64,000 bases of DNA from Alcaligenaceae bacterium (GCA_013416435.1 JACCEN010000006.1:124001-188000), one strand, 5' to 3'. Positions 48,814-59,346 are shown, counted from the stretch's first letter. The notes: generated from the letters alone by a model not told the origin. Made by a program: numbers and translations.

Positions 48814-50130
48814 ATGTCCGAGTCGACAAACTCGAAAGGCGGACGCGATGCCATAGAGCACGCGAGCCAGGATGAACTGAAGAGCCTGCAGCTGGAGCGC
48901 CTGAAGTGGTCGCTCAGGCACGCATACGATAACGTGCCGCATTACCGGAAGTCGTTCGATGCGGCCGGCGTGCATCCGGACGATCTCAAGACGCTGTCCG
49001 ATTTGAAGCATTTTCCGTTCACCGCCAAGCAGGACCTTCGGGACAACTATCCCTTCAAGATGTTCGCTGTACCGCGCGAGCAAGTGGTTCGCATCCATGC
49101 CTCCAGCGGTACGACAGGCAAGCCCACGGTGGTGGGCTACACCGCGCGGGATATCGACAACTGGGCGAATCTCGTGGCGCGTTCCATCTGGGCGGCGGGC
49201 GGACGGCCGGGCGACATCGCCCATGTGGCATACGGCTATGGCTTGTTCACCGGCGGGCTGGGCGCCCATTATGGGGCCGAGCGGCTGGGATGCTCGGTCG
49301 TGCCGATGTCGGGCGGGCAAACCGAGAAGCAAGTCCAGCTGATCCGCGATTTCGGCCCGCGCATCATCATGGTCACGCCTTCCTACTTCTGCAATATCCT
49401 CGAGGAAATGGAGCGCGAAGGCATGGATCCGCGCGAAAGCTCGCTGCGCATCGGCATTTTCGGCGCGGAACCCTGGACCGGCCAGATGCGCAGCGACATC
49501 GAAAAGCGCTCCGGCATCGATGCCGTCGATATCTACGGGCTGTCCGAGGTCATGGGGCCGGGCGTCGCCATGGAATGCGTCGAGTCCAAGGACGGCCCGG
49601 TGGTGTGGGAAGACCATTTCTACCCGGAAATCATCAATCCCGACACCGGAGAGGTCCTGCCCGACGGCGAGGAAGGGGAACTGGTATTCACGTCGCTCAC
49701 GAAAGAAGCCATGCCGGTCATCCGCTATCGCACCCGCGACCTGACCCGCCTGCTTCCGCCCACCGCGCGCAGCATGCGCCGCATCGACAAGATCACGGGC
49801 CGCAGTGACGACATGCTGATCGTGCGCGGCGTCAATCTCTTCCCCACCCAGGTCGAGGAAATCGTGCTGAAAATGCCGGAACTCGCGGCACAGTACCAGC
49901 TGGTGCTCACACGCAGCGGGAACCTGGACGAACTCGAGATCCTGACCGAAGTGCGGACTGAGTACGATCACCTGAGCGTCGCCGATCGCGACGGGCTGGC
50001 CAAGAAACTGCAGCATGCCGTCAAGACCTATATCGGCGTGTCCGCGCGGGTAACGGTACAGACGGCGGGCCTGGTGGAGCGCACCCTGACCGGCAAGGCG
50101 CGCCGCGTGATCGACAAACGGCAAAGATAG
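48814..50130 (+). CDS. paaK: Phenylacetate-CoA ligase
   Basis: The 438-residue adenylate-forming enzyme has the P-loop ASSGTTGKPTVVGYT (about 97-111), IYGLSEVMGPGVAMEC, and the hinge TGRSDDMLIVRGVNLFPTQV near 330-350. It activates phenylacetate with ATP and CoA, the first step of the pathway. GTAGGAG precedes ATG 48814. It is separated from paaI by a palindromic repeat. No paaF, paaH, paaJ or paaZ follows; these must be elsewhere. Confidence 0.96.
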   Translation: MSESTNSKGGRDAIEHASQDELKSLQLERLKWSLRHAYDNVPHYRKSFDAAGVHPDDLKTLSDLKHFPFTAKQDLRDNYPFKMFAVPREQVVRIHASSGTTGKPTVVGYTARDIDNWANLVARSIWAAGGRPGDIAHVAYGYGLFTGGLGAHYGAERLGCSVVPMSGGQTEKQVQLIRDFGPRIIMVTPSYFCNILEEMEREGMDPRESSLRIGIFGAEPWTGQMRSDIEKRSGIDAVDIYGLSEVMGPGVAMECVESKDGPVVWEDHFYPEIINPDTGEVLPDGEEGELVFTSLTKEAMPVIRYRTRDLTRLLPPTARSMRRIDKITGRSDDMLIVRGVNLFPTQVEEIVLKMPELAAQYQLVLTRSGNLDELEILTEVRTEYDHLSVADRDGLAKKLQHAVKTYIGVSARVTVQTAGLVERTLTGKARRVIDKRQR

Positions 50131-50174
50131 GCCGCGCACTCACGGTATGATTCGTCTTTTGAAAAGGCGGATCC

Positions 50175-50627
50175 ATGAACATGCGTGCAGTGCGGAATGC
50201 CGTGGCGGGTATCGGTGTCGATCTATTGCGGCTCGAACGCGTGGAGCGCGTGTATGCCCGCCATGGCGACCGGTTCGCGCGCCGCATATTGGGCCTGCAG
50301 GAATACGAAAAATTCCTGCGCCGTCTTGCACGCGACCCGCAGCGCGGCATGCGCTTCCTGGCTACCCGTTTTGCCGCCAAAGAGGCCTTCTCCAAGGCCG
50401 TCGGACTCGGCATGCGCTCGCCCATGGCGTGGTCTCGCATGCAGACGCTCAACGAACCCAGCGGCCGGCCCTGCGTGGTATTGTCCGAACCGCTGCTCAG
50501 CTGGTATGAGCAGCGGTTCGGGTCCGCCCACGTGTCCATCACCGATGAAAGCGATACCGTCGCGGCTTTCGTTGTGGTCGAGGCGCTATCCACGCACATT
50601 CATGCAGAAAACGGAAAGAAAACATGA
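50175..50627 (+). CDS. acpS: Holo-[acyl-carrier-protein] synthase
   Basis: The 150-residue phosphopantetheinyl transferase has the metal-binding Asp in [20 protein letters not shown], and [20 protein letters not shown]. It converts apo-ACP to holo-ACP. ATG 50175 or 50181 are both possible. The start follows paaK by only 44 bases; normally acpS follows pdxJ, so a rearrangement joined the two. Confidence 0.94.
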   Translation: MNMRAVRNAVAGIGVDLLRLERVERVYARHGDRFARRILGLQEYEKFLRRLARDPQRGMRFLATRFAAKEAFSKAVGLGMRSPMAWSRMQTLNEPSGRPCVVLSEPLLSWYEQRFGSAHVSITDESDTVAAFVVVEALSTHIHAENGKKT

Positions 50628-51682
50628 CAATCAACACTACGCGCGCCAGTCTGCCGCCCGGTCCCGTGATGGTCGATGTCGAGGGCACGGCGCTCTCGGA
50701 GCACGAGCGCGCGCGCCTGCGCAATCCGCTGGTGGGGGGCGTCATACTCTTTGCGCGCAATTTCCAGGACCGCGAACAGCTGTCGGCATTGTGCCGGGAG
50801 ATTCACGAAGAGCGCGATGAGCCTTTGCTGATCGCGGTGGATCACGAGGGCGGCAGGGTGCAGCGCTTTCGCAGCGACGGCTTCTCTGCCATCCCGGCCA
50901 TGAGCGTCTTCGGCGAACTCTGGGAGCAGGACTCCCTGGCCGCCATGCGGCTGGCCTCCGAGACCGGTTATGTGCTGGGCGCCGAACTGCGCGCCTGCGG
51001 GGTGGATCTGAGCTTCACGCCGGTGCTCGATCTGGACTACGGCGTCAGCAAGGTCATCGGGAACCGGGCGTTCCATCGCGATGCCCGCGTGGTGGCCATG
51101 TTGGCGCGATCACTGATTCAAGGGCTCATGCTGAGCGGCATGGCGGCCTGCGGCAAGCATTTCCCGGGGCATGGCGCAGTCGAGGCGGATTCCCACCACG
51201 AGATCCCGGTGGACCATCGGCCCTTCGAGGAAATCATGCAGGAAGATGCGGCACCCTATGGGTGGCTGGGAGACATGGTGCTTCCGTCGGTGATGCCCGC
51301 ACACGTCATCTACGATCAGGTCGACCCGAATCCGGCGGGCTTTTCCCCGTATTGGATACAGCAAGTGCTGCGCCAAGAGATGGGATACGATGGTGTGGTG
51401 TTCTCCGACGACCTGACGATGGAAGGCGCAACGGTGGCCGGCGACATCCTGGCGCGCGCGAACGCGGCATTGGGCGCCGGCTGCGACATGGTCCTGGTAT
51501 GCAACCGCCCCGATCTGGCGGACGACCTGCTGGCGCGGCTATCGTCCGAGCACAGCAGCGCCTCGGTGAACCGCATCAGGCGGCTCATGCCGTCGCGGCC
51601 ATCGCCCGATTGGGACGCGCTCCAGGCCGACCAACGTTATCAATATGCTCGAAGACTTCAATCTCAAATCGTTTCTGGCTGA
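50624..51682 (+). CDS. nagZ: Beta-N-acetylhexosaminidase NagZ
   Basis: The 352-residue GH3 enzyme has the motif [18 protein letters not shown], with the acid/base His-Asp region, and the nucleophile Asp in [10 protein letters not shown]. It removes GlcNAc from 1,6-anhydromuropeptides during cell-wall recycling; the product signals AmpC induction in some species. It overlaps acpS by 4 bases and uvrC by 38 bases. Confidence 0.94.
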   Translation: MTINTTRASLPPGPVMVDVEGTALSEHERARLRNPLVGGVILFARNFQDREQLSALCREIHEERDEPLLIAVDHEGGRVQRFRSDGFSAIPAMSVFGELWEQDSLAAMRLASETGYVLGAELRACGVDLSFTPVLDLDYGVSKVIGNRAFHRDARVVAMLARSLIQGLMLSGMAACGKHFPGHGAVEADSHHEIPVDHRPFEEIMQEDAAPYGWLGDMVLPSVMPAHVIYDQVDPNPAGFSPYWIQQVLRQEMGYDGVVFSDDLTMEGATVAGDILARANAALGAGCDMVLVCNRPDLADDLLARLSSEHSSASVNRIRRLMPSRPSPDWDALQADQRYQYARRLQSQIVSG

Positions 51683-53468
51683 TTTGCCGCATCTGCCCGG
51701 CGTATATCGGCACATCGATGGCCAGGGCGAGGTGCTTTATGTCGGCAAGGCCCGCGATCTCAAGCGGCGCGTAAGCTCGTACTTCCAGAAGACGCACAAT
51801 AGCCCGCGCATCACGCACATGATCGCGCGGGTCGTCCGCGTCGAGGTCACGGTCACCCGTTCCGAGGCCGAGGCGCTGCTGCTGGAGAACAACCTCATCA
51901 AGAGGCTGAAGCCGCGCTACAACATTCTGTTCCGGGATGACAAGTCCTATCCCTACCTGATGTTCAGTGGCCATGAGGTCCCCCGGATTGCCTATTACCG
52001 AGGCAGCACCAGCGGCAAGGGGCGCTACTTCGGGCCTTATCCCAATGCATGGGCCGTGCGGGAAACCATACAGATCCTGCAGCGCGTGTTCCGTCTGCGC
52101 ACCTGCGAAGACAGCGTATACGCGAATCGTTCGCGGCCCTGTCTGCTGTACCAGATCGGACGATGCTCCGCGCCGTGTGTCGACCTGATTTCCACGCCCG
52201 ACTACCAGGCCGATGTCCAGCGCGCGACGCGCTTCCTGGACGGCCATGCTGACGAAGTGCTGCGCGATATCGAACAACGCATGCACCAGGCTTCACAGGC
52301 GCTCGAATTCGAGCAGGCGGCGGCGCTGCGCGACCAGATGGGCGCGCTTGCCAAGGTGCTGCAGCAGCAGTCCATGGAGCAAGTCGGCAATGACGACGTG
52401 GACATCGTCGCCATCGCGTCGGCGGGGGGCAGGGTATGCGTCAATCTCGCCATGGTGCGCGGCGGGCGCCACCTGGGCGACAAGTCGTTCTTTCCCACGC
52501 ACACCAATGAAGACAGTCCCGGAGACGTGCTGGCCGCCTTCGTCGCCCAGCATTACCTGGATAGCGCGCTTCCGCCCATTCTGGTGTTTTCCCATCGCTT
52601 GCCCGATCCGGACTTGATGGGCTTGCTGGCCGAGCAAAAGGGCGTCAAGCCACGTGTGCTGGTGCGTCCGCAAGGCATGCGCAAGACCTGGCTGGAGCAG
52701 GCAACGAAGAACGCAGAGATGGCGCTGGCCCGGGTGCTGACGGAGTCCAGCGCGCGGGCGGCCCGCACGCTTGCCCTGGCCACGGAGCTGGACCTGGATA
52801 CCGATGAGACGGCGCTGGATGCCTTGCATATCGAATGCTTCGACATCAGCCACACGGCGGGCGAAGCCACGCAGGCCTCTTGTGTCGTATACAAGCATCA
52901 TGCCATGCAGCCGTCCTTGTATCGCCGATACAACATCGCCGGCATCACGCCGGGCGACGATTACGCGGCCATGCGGCAGGTGCTGACCCGCCGCTTCAGC
53001 AGAGTGGCGGATGGGCAGGCCGAGATGCCCGGCATCGTGCTGATCGACGGGGGCAAGGGCCAGGTTGAAGTGGCAAGGCAGGTTTTCGTCGAACTCGGGC
53101 TCGACACCGGCGTCATCGTGGGGGTCGCCAAGGGCGAGGGGCGCAAGGTGGGCCTGGAAACATTGGTCTTCGTCGATGGGCGCGCGTCCATTGCGCTGGG
53201 GGTCGAGTCGGCAGCCTTGATGCTTGTCGCTCAGATTCGCGACGAGGCCCACCGATTCGCCATCACGGGCATGAGGGCCCAGCGCGCGAAAGCCCGGAAT
53301 GTGTCGCGGCTGGAGGAAATCGAAGGCATAGGCGCGCGCAGGCGGCAGAAGCTGCTGGCGCGTTTCGGCGGCTTTTCAGGGGTGGTCGACGCCAGCATCG
53401 ACGATCTGCGGTCGGTGGAGGGAATCTCGGATGAATTGGCGGAACGTATCTATCAGGCGCTCCGATAA
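51645..53468 (+). CDS. uvrC: Excinuclease ABC subunit C
   Basis: The 607-residue nuclease has a GIY-YIG domain ([20 protein letters not shown]), a UVR domain ([20 protein letters not shown]), the RNase-H-like C-terminal nuclease ([21 protein letters not shown]) and a terminal helix-hairpin-helix pair. It makes both cuts in nucleotide excision repair with UvrAB. The start lies inside nagZ in another frame, but [20 protein letters not shown] is a normal UvrC N-terminus. pgsA follows after 15 bases. Confidence 0.96.
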   Translation: MLEDFNLKSFLADLPHLPGVYRHIDGQGEVLYVGKARDLKRRVSSYFQKTHNSPRITHMIARVVRVEVTVTRSEAEALLLENNLIKRLKPRYNILFRDDKSYPYLMFSGHEVPRIAYYRGSTSGKGRYFGPYPNAWAVRETIQILQRVFRLRTCEDSVYANRSRPCLLYQIGRCSAPCVDLISTPDYQADVQRATRFLDGHADEVLRDIEQRMHQASQALEFEQAAALRDQMGALAKVLQQQSMEQVGNDDVDIVAIASAGGRVCVNLAMVRGGRHLGDKSFFPTHTNEDSPGDVLAAFVAQHYLDSALPPILVFSHRLPDPDLMGLLAEQKGVKPRVLVRPQGMRKTWLEQATKNAEMALARVLTESSARAARTLALATELDLDTDETALDALHIECFDISHTAGEATQASCVVYKHHAMQPSLYRRYNIAGITPGDDYAAMRQVLTRRFSRVADGQAEMPGIVLIDGGKGQVEVARQVFVELGLDTGVIVGVAKGEGRKVGLETLVFVDGRASIALGVESAALMLVAQIRDEAHRFAITGMRAQRAKARNVSRLEEIEGIGARRRQKLLARFGGFSGVVDASIDDLRSVEGISDELAERIYQALR

Positions 53469-53483
53469 GGTAGTATTCACATT

Positions 53484-54065
53484 ATGCCTATGAATCTTCC
53501 CATTGCGCTGACGTGGCTGCGCATCGCCATGATTCCGCTGATCGTCGGCCTGTTCTACCTGCCGGCCGACTGGATCTCCGTGCCCGTGCGCGACACGGTC
53601 GCGGCCTTGGCATTCATCGTCGCGGCATTGACCGACTGGTTCGACGGCTGGCTGGCACGGCGCTGGAACCAGACCTCCTCCTTCGGCGCCTTCCTGGACC
53701 CGGTGGCGGACAAGCTCATGGTGTGCGCGGCGCTGCTCATCCTGCTGGATCTGGGACGCGTCGATTCCTTCATCGCGCTTATCATCATAGGGCGTGAAAT
53801 CACGATTTCGGCCCTGCGGGAATGGATGGCCAAGATCGGCGCCAGCGGCAGCGTCGCCGTGCACTGGCTGGGCAAGTTCAAGACGGCGGCCCAGATGATC
53901 GCCATTCCCTGCCTGCTGTACTGGCGCCCCTTGTACGGGGTGCCGCTGGACGTGGTCGGCGGGGTGTTGATCGTCATCGCCGCCATTCTTACGGTGTGGT
54001 CCATGTGCTATTACCTGCGCCGCGCGTGGCCCGAAATCCGCGACCGGTCCGACCGCCGCGGCTGA
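53484..54065 (+). CDS. pgsA: CDP-diacylglycerol-glycerol-3-phosphate 3-phosphatidyltransferase
   Basis: The 193-residue membrane enzyme has the CDP-alcohol transferase motif (DG..AR........G...D...D), seen as DWFDGWLARRWNQTSSFGAF followed by LDPVADK, and about five membrane segments. It makes phosphatidylglycerol phosphate, the precursor of PG and cardiolipin. It pairs with uvrC as in many Proteobacteria. Confidence 0.95.
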   Translation: MPMNLPIALTWLRIAMIPLIVGLFYLPADWISVPVRDTVAALAFIVAALTDWFDGWLARRWNQTSSFGAFLDPVADKLMVCAALLILLDLGRVDSFIALIIIGREITISALREWMAKIGASGSVAVHWLGKFKTAAQMIAIPCLLYWRPLYGVPLDVVGGVLIVIAAILTVWSMCYYLRRAWPEIRDRSDRRG

Positions 54066-54082
54066 TATTGCGAGAAGCACAA

Positions 54083-55384
54083 ATGGCGACTGCCAACCCC
54101 GATTTCACCGACACCCCCGAACTCAAACGGCGAGACTGGTCCATTATCGGTCTGATCGGCCTGGTGCACGGAACCTCACACTTCTTCCAGTTGGTCCTTC
54201 CCACGCTATACTTGTCGCTCGCCCACGAGTACGGCTACGACTTCGTCAAGCTCGGTTTCCTGGCGTCAGTCTTTTTTCTGGTGTCCTGCCTGGGGCAGGC
54301 CTCTTCCGGCTTCGTGGTGGATCGCATCGGCCCGGCGCCCGTCCTTCGTTTCGGGCTGTCCTGCTTTGTTGCCTCCGCCGTCCTCATCGGCGTCTCGAAC
54401 GGCTATTTCATGCTGGTGGCCGCCGCCGCGATCGGCGGCATCGGCAACTCGGTGTTCCATCCGGTCGATTATTCCATCATCAATCACCGGGTCAGCCAGA
54501 AGCGGCTCGGGCACGCCTTCAGCACGCACGGCCTGACGGGCAACCTGGGGTGGGCGCTGACGCCTGTCTTCATGGCGGCCATCATCTACGTTGCGGACTG
54601 GCGCACGGCGGCGTTTGGCGCCGCGGCCCTGGTCGCCGTGGTGTTGCTGATGAGCTGGCTGGGACGCGACCTTTTGGCCGGCAAGAATCAGGCAGTCGTC
54701 GCTGCCGATGACCCGGCGCCCAGCGCCTCAGTGCAATCCGATCTGGCACGCAAGTCCGTCGGCGAGACCTTGGCGGCGCTGCTGGTGCAGCCAGCGCTCT
54801 GGGGCGCATTCCTGTTTTTCCTATTCACGTCCGTTTCTTTGTCGGCCGTCCAGAACTACACCATACCGATGCTGGGCGAAGTCTACGGCATCGACAAGAT
54901 CATGGCGGGTTCGGCGCTGTCCGCCTATATGGTGGCGGCCGCCGTCGGCATGATCGCCGGCGGCTTCCTGGTCGGCGCGACGCCCAATACCGAGCGTACG
55001 GTGGCAGTTTCGCTGTTCATGGCGGGCGGCCTGCTGGTGGTGCTCGCCGCGGGCGCCGTGCCGCCTCCGCTGGCCATGGCGCTGGTGGCCCTGGCCGGAT
55101 TCTGCTCGGGCGTATCGGCGCCTTCGCGCGACATGCTTATTCGCCGCGTGACGCCGAAGGGGGCGACAGGCACGGTGTACGGGCTGGTGTATTCCGGCAT
55201 GGACGTAGGCTCTTCGCTGGGCCCGGTAAGTTTCGGCCTTCTGATGGACGCCGGCTTCCGCCAAGGACCCTGGGTGGGTGCCGCCGCGGCGTTTTCCATC
55301 GCGGCCCTGCTGGCGCTTTGGGTGGCCAGATCCGCATCCCGCCAAGCCGCAAGGCTGGGGGGTCAGACCCCGTACGGGGTCTGA
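54083..55384 (+). CDS. Major facilitator superfamily transporter
   Basis: The 433-residue protein has about 12 membrane segments, with GLIGLVHGTSHFFQLVLPTL early and RRVTPKGATGTVYGLVYSGM in the second half. It resembles fosmidomycin-resistance-like and other MFS drug/metabolite exporters, but the substrate is unknown. It starts 18 bases after pgsA. The stop codon lies inside a palindromic intergenic repeat; the last residues, GGQTPYGV, are encoded by the repeat, so the original C-terminus was altered by insertion of the repeat. Confidence 0.85.
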   Translation: MATANPDFTDTPELKRRDWSIIGLIGLVHGTSHFFQLVLPTLYLSLAHEYGYDFVKLGFLASVFFLVSCLGQASSGFVVDRIGPAPVLRFGLSCFVASAVLIGVSNGYFMLVAAAAIGGIGNSVFHPVDYSIINHRVSQKRLGHAFSTHGLTGNLGWALTPVFMAAIIYVADWRTAAFGAAALVAVVLLMSWLGRDLLAGKNQAVVAADDPAPSASVQSDLARKSVGETLAALLVQPALWGAFLFFLFTSVSLSAVQNYTIPMLGEVYGIDKIMAGSALSAYMVAAAVGMIAGGFLVGATPNTERTVAVSLFMAGGLLVVLAAGAVPPPLAMALVALAGFCSGVSAPSRDMLIRRVTPKGATGTVYGLVYSGMDVGSSLGPVSFGLLMDAGFRQGPWVGAAAAFSIAALLALWVARSASRQAARLGGQTPYGV

Positions 55385-55501
55385 CCCCGGCTCGTTGCGT
55401 GAAGGGTGGTGCAAGGGGTCAGACCCCGCATGGGGTCTGACCCCAGGTCAATGCGTGAAGGGCGGTGCTAAGGGGTCAGACCCCATACGGGGTCTGACCC
55501 C
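55359..55501. repeat. Palindromic intergenic repeat cluster, three units
   Basis: Units at 55359-55388, 55415-55444 and 55472-55501 with loops GTAC, GCAT and ATAC. The spacers between units are themselves alike (TGCGTGAAGGG(T/C)GGTGC), so a longer unit of about 57 bases was duplicated. The first unit overlaps the MFS stop, and the last ends 7 bases from queF. Confidence 0.93.
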
Positions 55502-55507
55502 CAGTCA

Positions 55508-56332
55508 TTATTGCCTGACGGTGCGCAATTGCGCCGCTTTCCAGGGGTGCGTGCTGCGCCATGGGTTGATGTCCAGGCCGCCGCGGCGCGTATAGCGCGC
55601 ATAGACGGAAAGCGATTCAGGCTTGCAAGCCTGCTGGATGTCGCAGAACATGGTCTCGACGCAGTGCTCATGAAATTCCGTATGCCGTCGCAAGGAAACG
55701 ATGTATTTCAGCAGGGCGGCGCGATCGATGCGCGGGCCGGTATAACAGATCTGGACGCTGCCCCAGTCGGGTTGCCCGGTGACGGGGCAGTTGGACTTGA
55801 GCAAATCGGAAACCAGCTTTTCGCTGACGATCTCGGCATTGCCGCTGCAGCGCAGAAGGTCCGGCGCCGGTTCATAGCGGTCTATTTCGATGTCGAGCCC
55901 GTCGATATTGTCGCCGTCCAGGGCATCCAAGGGCCGGCCCTGCTGGCTTGAAAGGCTCATCAGTTCGACCTCTACTTCTTGTCCGGCGGCTTTGGAAAGA
56001 TCAAGGGCCATCGCCTGCCTGACGGCGTCCGCACTCGCGAAACGCTCTTCATTGAAGGAGTTCAGGTAAAGCTTGAACGACTTGGATTCGATCAGCCGCG
56101 GGCTGGCATGGGGAACCGTGAATCGCGCAACCGCGGCGATCGGCTTGCCTTTGGGATTGAGCCAGGAAACTTCGTATGCGTTCCAGATATCGGCGCCATG
56201 CCATTGCGCCGGCACGGCGAGCGACCGGCGATTGATTGCGCGCTCGATGGAGAACAATAGTGAGGGATCGTAAGCGTCGGGATAAACGACTTCTTGCCCC
56301 AGAGGGGCATGGGCGAGGGGAGTGTCGGTCAT
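55508..56332 (-). CDS. queF: 7-cyano-7-deazaguanine reductase QueF
   Basis: The 274-residue enzyme has the nucleophile Cys in KSNCPVTGQPDWG and the QueF motif ESKSFKLYLNSF for NADPH binding, in the long, two-domain (bimodular) arrangement. It reduces preQ0 to preQ1 for queuosine in tRNA. It is a single gene, convergent with the MFS gene and divergent from aceA. Confidence 0.95.
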   Translation of the reverse strand: MTDTPLAHAPLGQEVVYPDAYDPSLLFSIERAINRRSLAVPAQWHGADIWNAYEVSWLNPKGKPIAAVARFTVPHASPRLIESKSFKLYLNSFNEERFASADAVRQAMALDLSKAAGQEVEVELMSLSSQQGRPLDALDGDNIDGLDIEIDRYEPAPDLLRCSGNAEIVSEKLVSDLLKSNCPVTGQPDWGSVQICYTGPRIDRAALLKYIVSLRRHTEFHEHCVETMFCDIQQACKPESLSVYARYTRRGGLDINPWRSTHPWKAAQLRTVRQ

Positions 56333-56648
56333 GGTGGTGCTGACAGCGGCAATGGCCGCAACGTCGTGGGTAGTCAGCCCGTATTGTACCTTGGAAGCGG
56401 CATTTTCCGCATTGTGAAACAGAGATTTTGCTGGATGAAATGTGAGTGCTGCGCTGCATGATTCCGTATTCCATACCGAAAAATTTCATTTCACATTGCA
56501 AAATAAAAAATATAATCTAATGATTCTAAAAAGAAAAATAATTTGTCTTATATAAGACATAAGTGTTATTTGCGATGCAGCAAAGGCGTAGACTTTTCCT
56601 CAATGAAATTTCTTTCACGCTTATGTTTTCACCTCAAGGAGCTGCATC
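56333..56648. other. queF-aceA intergenic region, AT-rich
   Basis: The 316-base region has no gene. The right half is strongly AT-rich and contains a TATAAT at 56511-56516 (a TTCACA lies 15 bases upstream), then a perfect 16-bp palindrome at 56544-56559 and a leader of about 90 bases to aceA. Confidence 0.6.
56544..56559. promoter_or_regulatory. Perfect palindrome, candidate GntR-type operator for aceA
   Basis: TGTCTTATATAAGACA is fully symmetric. The CTTATATAAG core resembles operators of GntR-family regulators of central carbon genes as I recall them; no such regulator gene is in the window. It lies just downstream of a TATAAT, a position suited to repression. Confidence 0.5.
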
Positions 56649-57977
<1,329 letters not shown>

Positions 57978-58025
57978 GCCCGGCTTCAACAAGCGGCGGG
58001 AAGGGCTGCCCGGCGCGCCGCGACA

Positions 58026-58055
58026 GCCTTTCCCCTGCGGGAAGGCGCGTTTCTT
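58026..58055 (+). terminator. Probable terminator after aceA
   Basis: GCCTT(T)CCC-CTGC-GGGAAGGC followed by GCGTTTCTT, 49 bases after the aceA stop. Confidence 0.5.
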
Positions 58056-58075
58056 CGGGTTTATAAATACGGTTC

Positions 58076-58089
58076 TTGATCTATATCAA
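58076..58089. promoter_or_regulatory. FNR/Anr box of the CcoI-like gene
   Basis: TTGATCTATATCAA fits TTGAT-N4-ATCAA perfectly. With TATAGT at 58111-58116 as -10, transcription would start near 58124, 41 bases from the box centre, the class II activation distance. Confidence 0.75.
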
Positions 58090-58127
58090 GTAGTGTTTAC
58101 GCTAATTTGTTATAGTTGCTAACCATT

Positions 58128-59096
58128 ATGCGCGCGTTCTCTATTTTTTCCACCCCTTCAGGCCTGTCCTGCGACGAACGTCAGAAGCGACGGCATATGC
58201 TTGCACGCATGGGCCTGGGTTGGCTCGCCATGATGCAAGTCATGATGTTCGCCTTCCCGGGGTATCTGCGTTCGGAGTCCATGGCTCCGGACAACCTCGC
58301 AACACTCGACCAGGCGATCTACCTGATGAACTGGGTGAGCCTGGTGATCACCGTGCCGGCGATGCTGTATTGCGCCTGGCCGATATGGGGCGGCGCCTTG
58401 CGCAGCTTGGCTAGGGGCCGCATCAACATGGACGTTCCCGTTGCGCTGGGCATCGTTGCCGCCTTCATTCCCAGCGTCTACACCACCTGGACGGGCCGCG
58501 GCGAAGTCTATTTCGACTCCGTCACCATGTTCCTGGCATTTCTTCTCACTGCCCGCTACCTCGAGCTCTGCGCACGCCAGTCGATAGGCGGCGGGGGTGC
58601 CCACCATATCATCGAGCAATTCCGCCTTGCCTTTTCGGGGCGCGCTGATCGGGTGGCGTTCTGGTTCGTCGTGGTCCAACTCGCCCTGGCGTTCGTGGTG
58701 GGTGGCGTATGGGCCTTTTATGCGCCGCAGCATGCGCTCGGGGTCATGGTGGCATTGCTGGTCATGAGCTGTCCCTGTGCCATGGCAATGGCTGTTCCCA
58801 CGGCCGTCGCGGCCGCGCACTGTACTGTTTCGGCATCTCCCGCCATGAGCGAGCAAGATGTCGGTCTGCTGACCAAGGCCACCGAACGGGTGGCGCGCCA
58901 GAATCTTTATGGGTCCGTCGCATGGCATTTGCTCATGACGCCGCTTGCGGCGGCAGGGCTTGTCGCCCCGTGGGTTGCCGCGTTGACCATGCTGATTTCC
59001 TCGCTCGCCGTCGCCGGCAACTCATGGCGCCTGTTTCGGCGGAATGCCCTACAGGCGCCCCAGACCGCATGGCGGGGCGCGGTGGCGCAAGGCTAG
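58128..59096 (+). CDS. CcoI/FixI-like copper P-type ATPase membrane domain without catalytic domains
   Basis: The 322-residue protein has eight hydrophobic segments resembling CcoI, including AMLYCAWPIWGGALRSLARG, INMDVPVALGIVAAFIPSVY and the copper-site motif MSCPCAMAMAVPTA. The actuator region (normally with TGE) between segments 4 and 5 is about 25 residues, and the phosphorylation/ATP region (normally with DKTGT) between 6 and 7 about 30, so both domains and the N-terminal metal-binding domain are absent. ATG 58128 is used; the expected mRNA starts about 4 bases upstream. It lies before ccoS and ccoNOQP, where a full ccoI usually is. It may be a pseudo-ATPase; function unknown. Confidence 0.75.
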   Translation: MRAFSIFSTPSGLSCDERQKRRHMLARMGLGWLAMMQVMMFAFPGYLRSESMAPDNLATLDQAIYLMNWVSLVITVPAMLYCAWPIWGGALRSLARGRINMDVPVALGIVAAFIPSVYTTWTGRGEVYFDSVTMFLAFLLTARYLELCARQSIGGGGAHHIIEQFRLAFSGRADRVAFWFVVVQLALAFVVGGVWAFYAPQHALGVMVALLVMSCPCAMAMAVPTAVAAAHCTVSASPAMSEQDVGLLTKATERVARQNLYGSVAWHLLMTPLAAAGLVAPWVAALTMLISSLAVAGNSWRLFRRNALQAPQTAWRGAVAQG

Positions 59097-59148
59097 GGCT
59101 GTCAGCAGTCCCTGTACAAATTTAGTTAGTGTGAACAGGCCATAGGCC

Positions 59149-59346
59149 ATGCCATCTTTATTCCTGTTGCTTCCTATTTCCCTTGCGGCGGTCGTCGCCA
59201 TCGGGGCTTTTTTCTGGTGGGCGATATTCGCCGGTCAGTTCGACGACACCAACGAGGCCGCAAATTCCATCCTGTTGGATGACGACGGTCCCGAGGCCGA
59301 CCAGGAAGCCGGCTCGAAGAGCGGGAAGACGACGGGTAAGGATTAG
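59149..59346 (+). CDS. ccoS: Cbb3 oxidase assembly protein CcoS
   Basis: The 65-residue protein has one membrane segment (LFLLLPISLAAVVAIGAFFW) and the CcoS hallmark WAIFAGQFDD, with an acidic tail. CcoS is needed for haem/copper insertion into cbb3 oxidase. It begins 52 bases after the CcoI-like gene and probably shares its FNR-dependent transcript. Confidence 0.93.
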   Translation: MPSLFLLLPISLAAVVAIGAFFWWAIFAGQFDDTNEAANSILLDDDGPEADQEAGSKSGKTTGKD

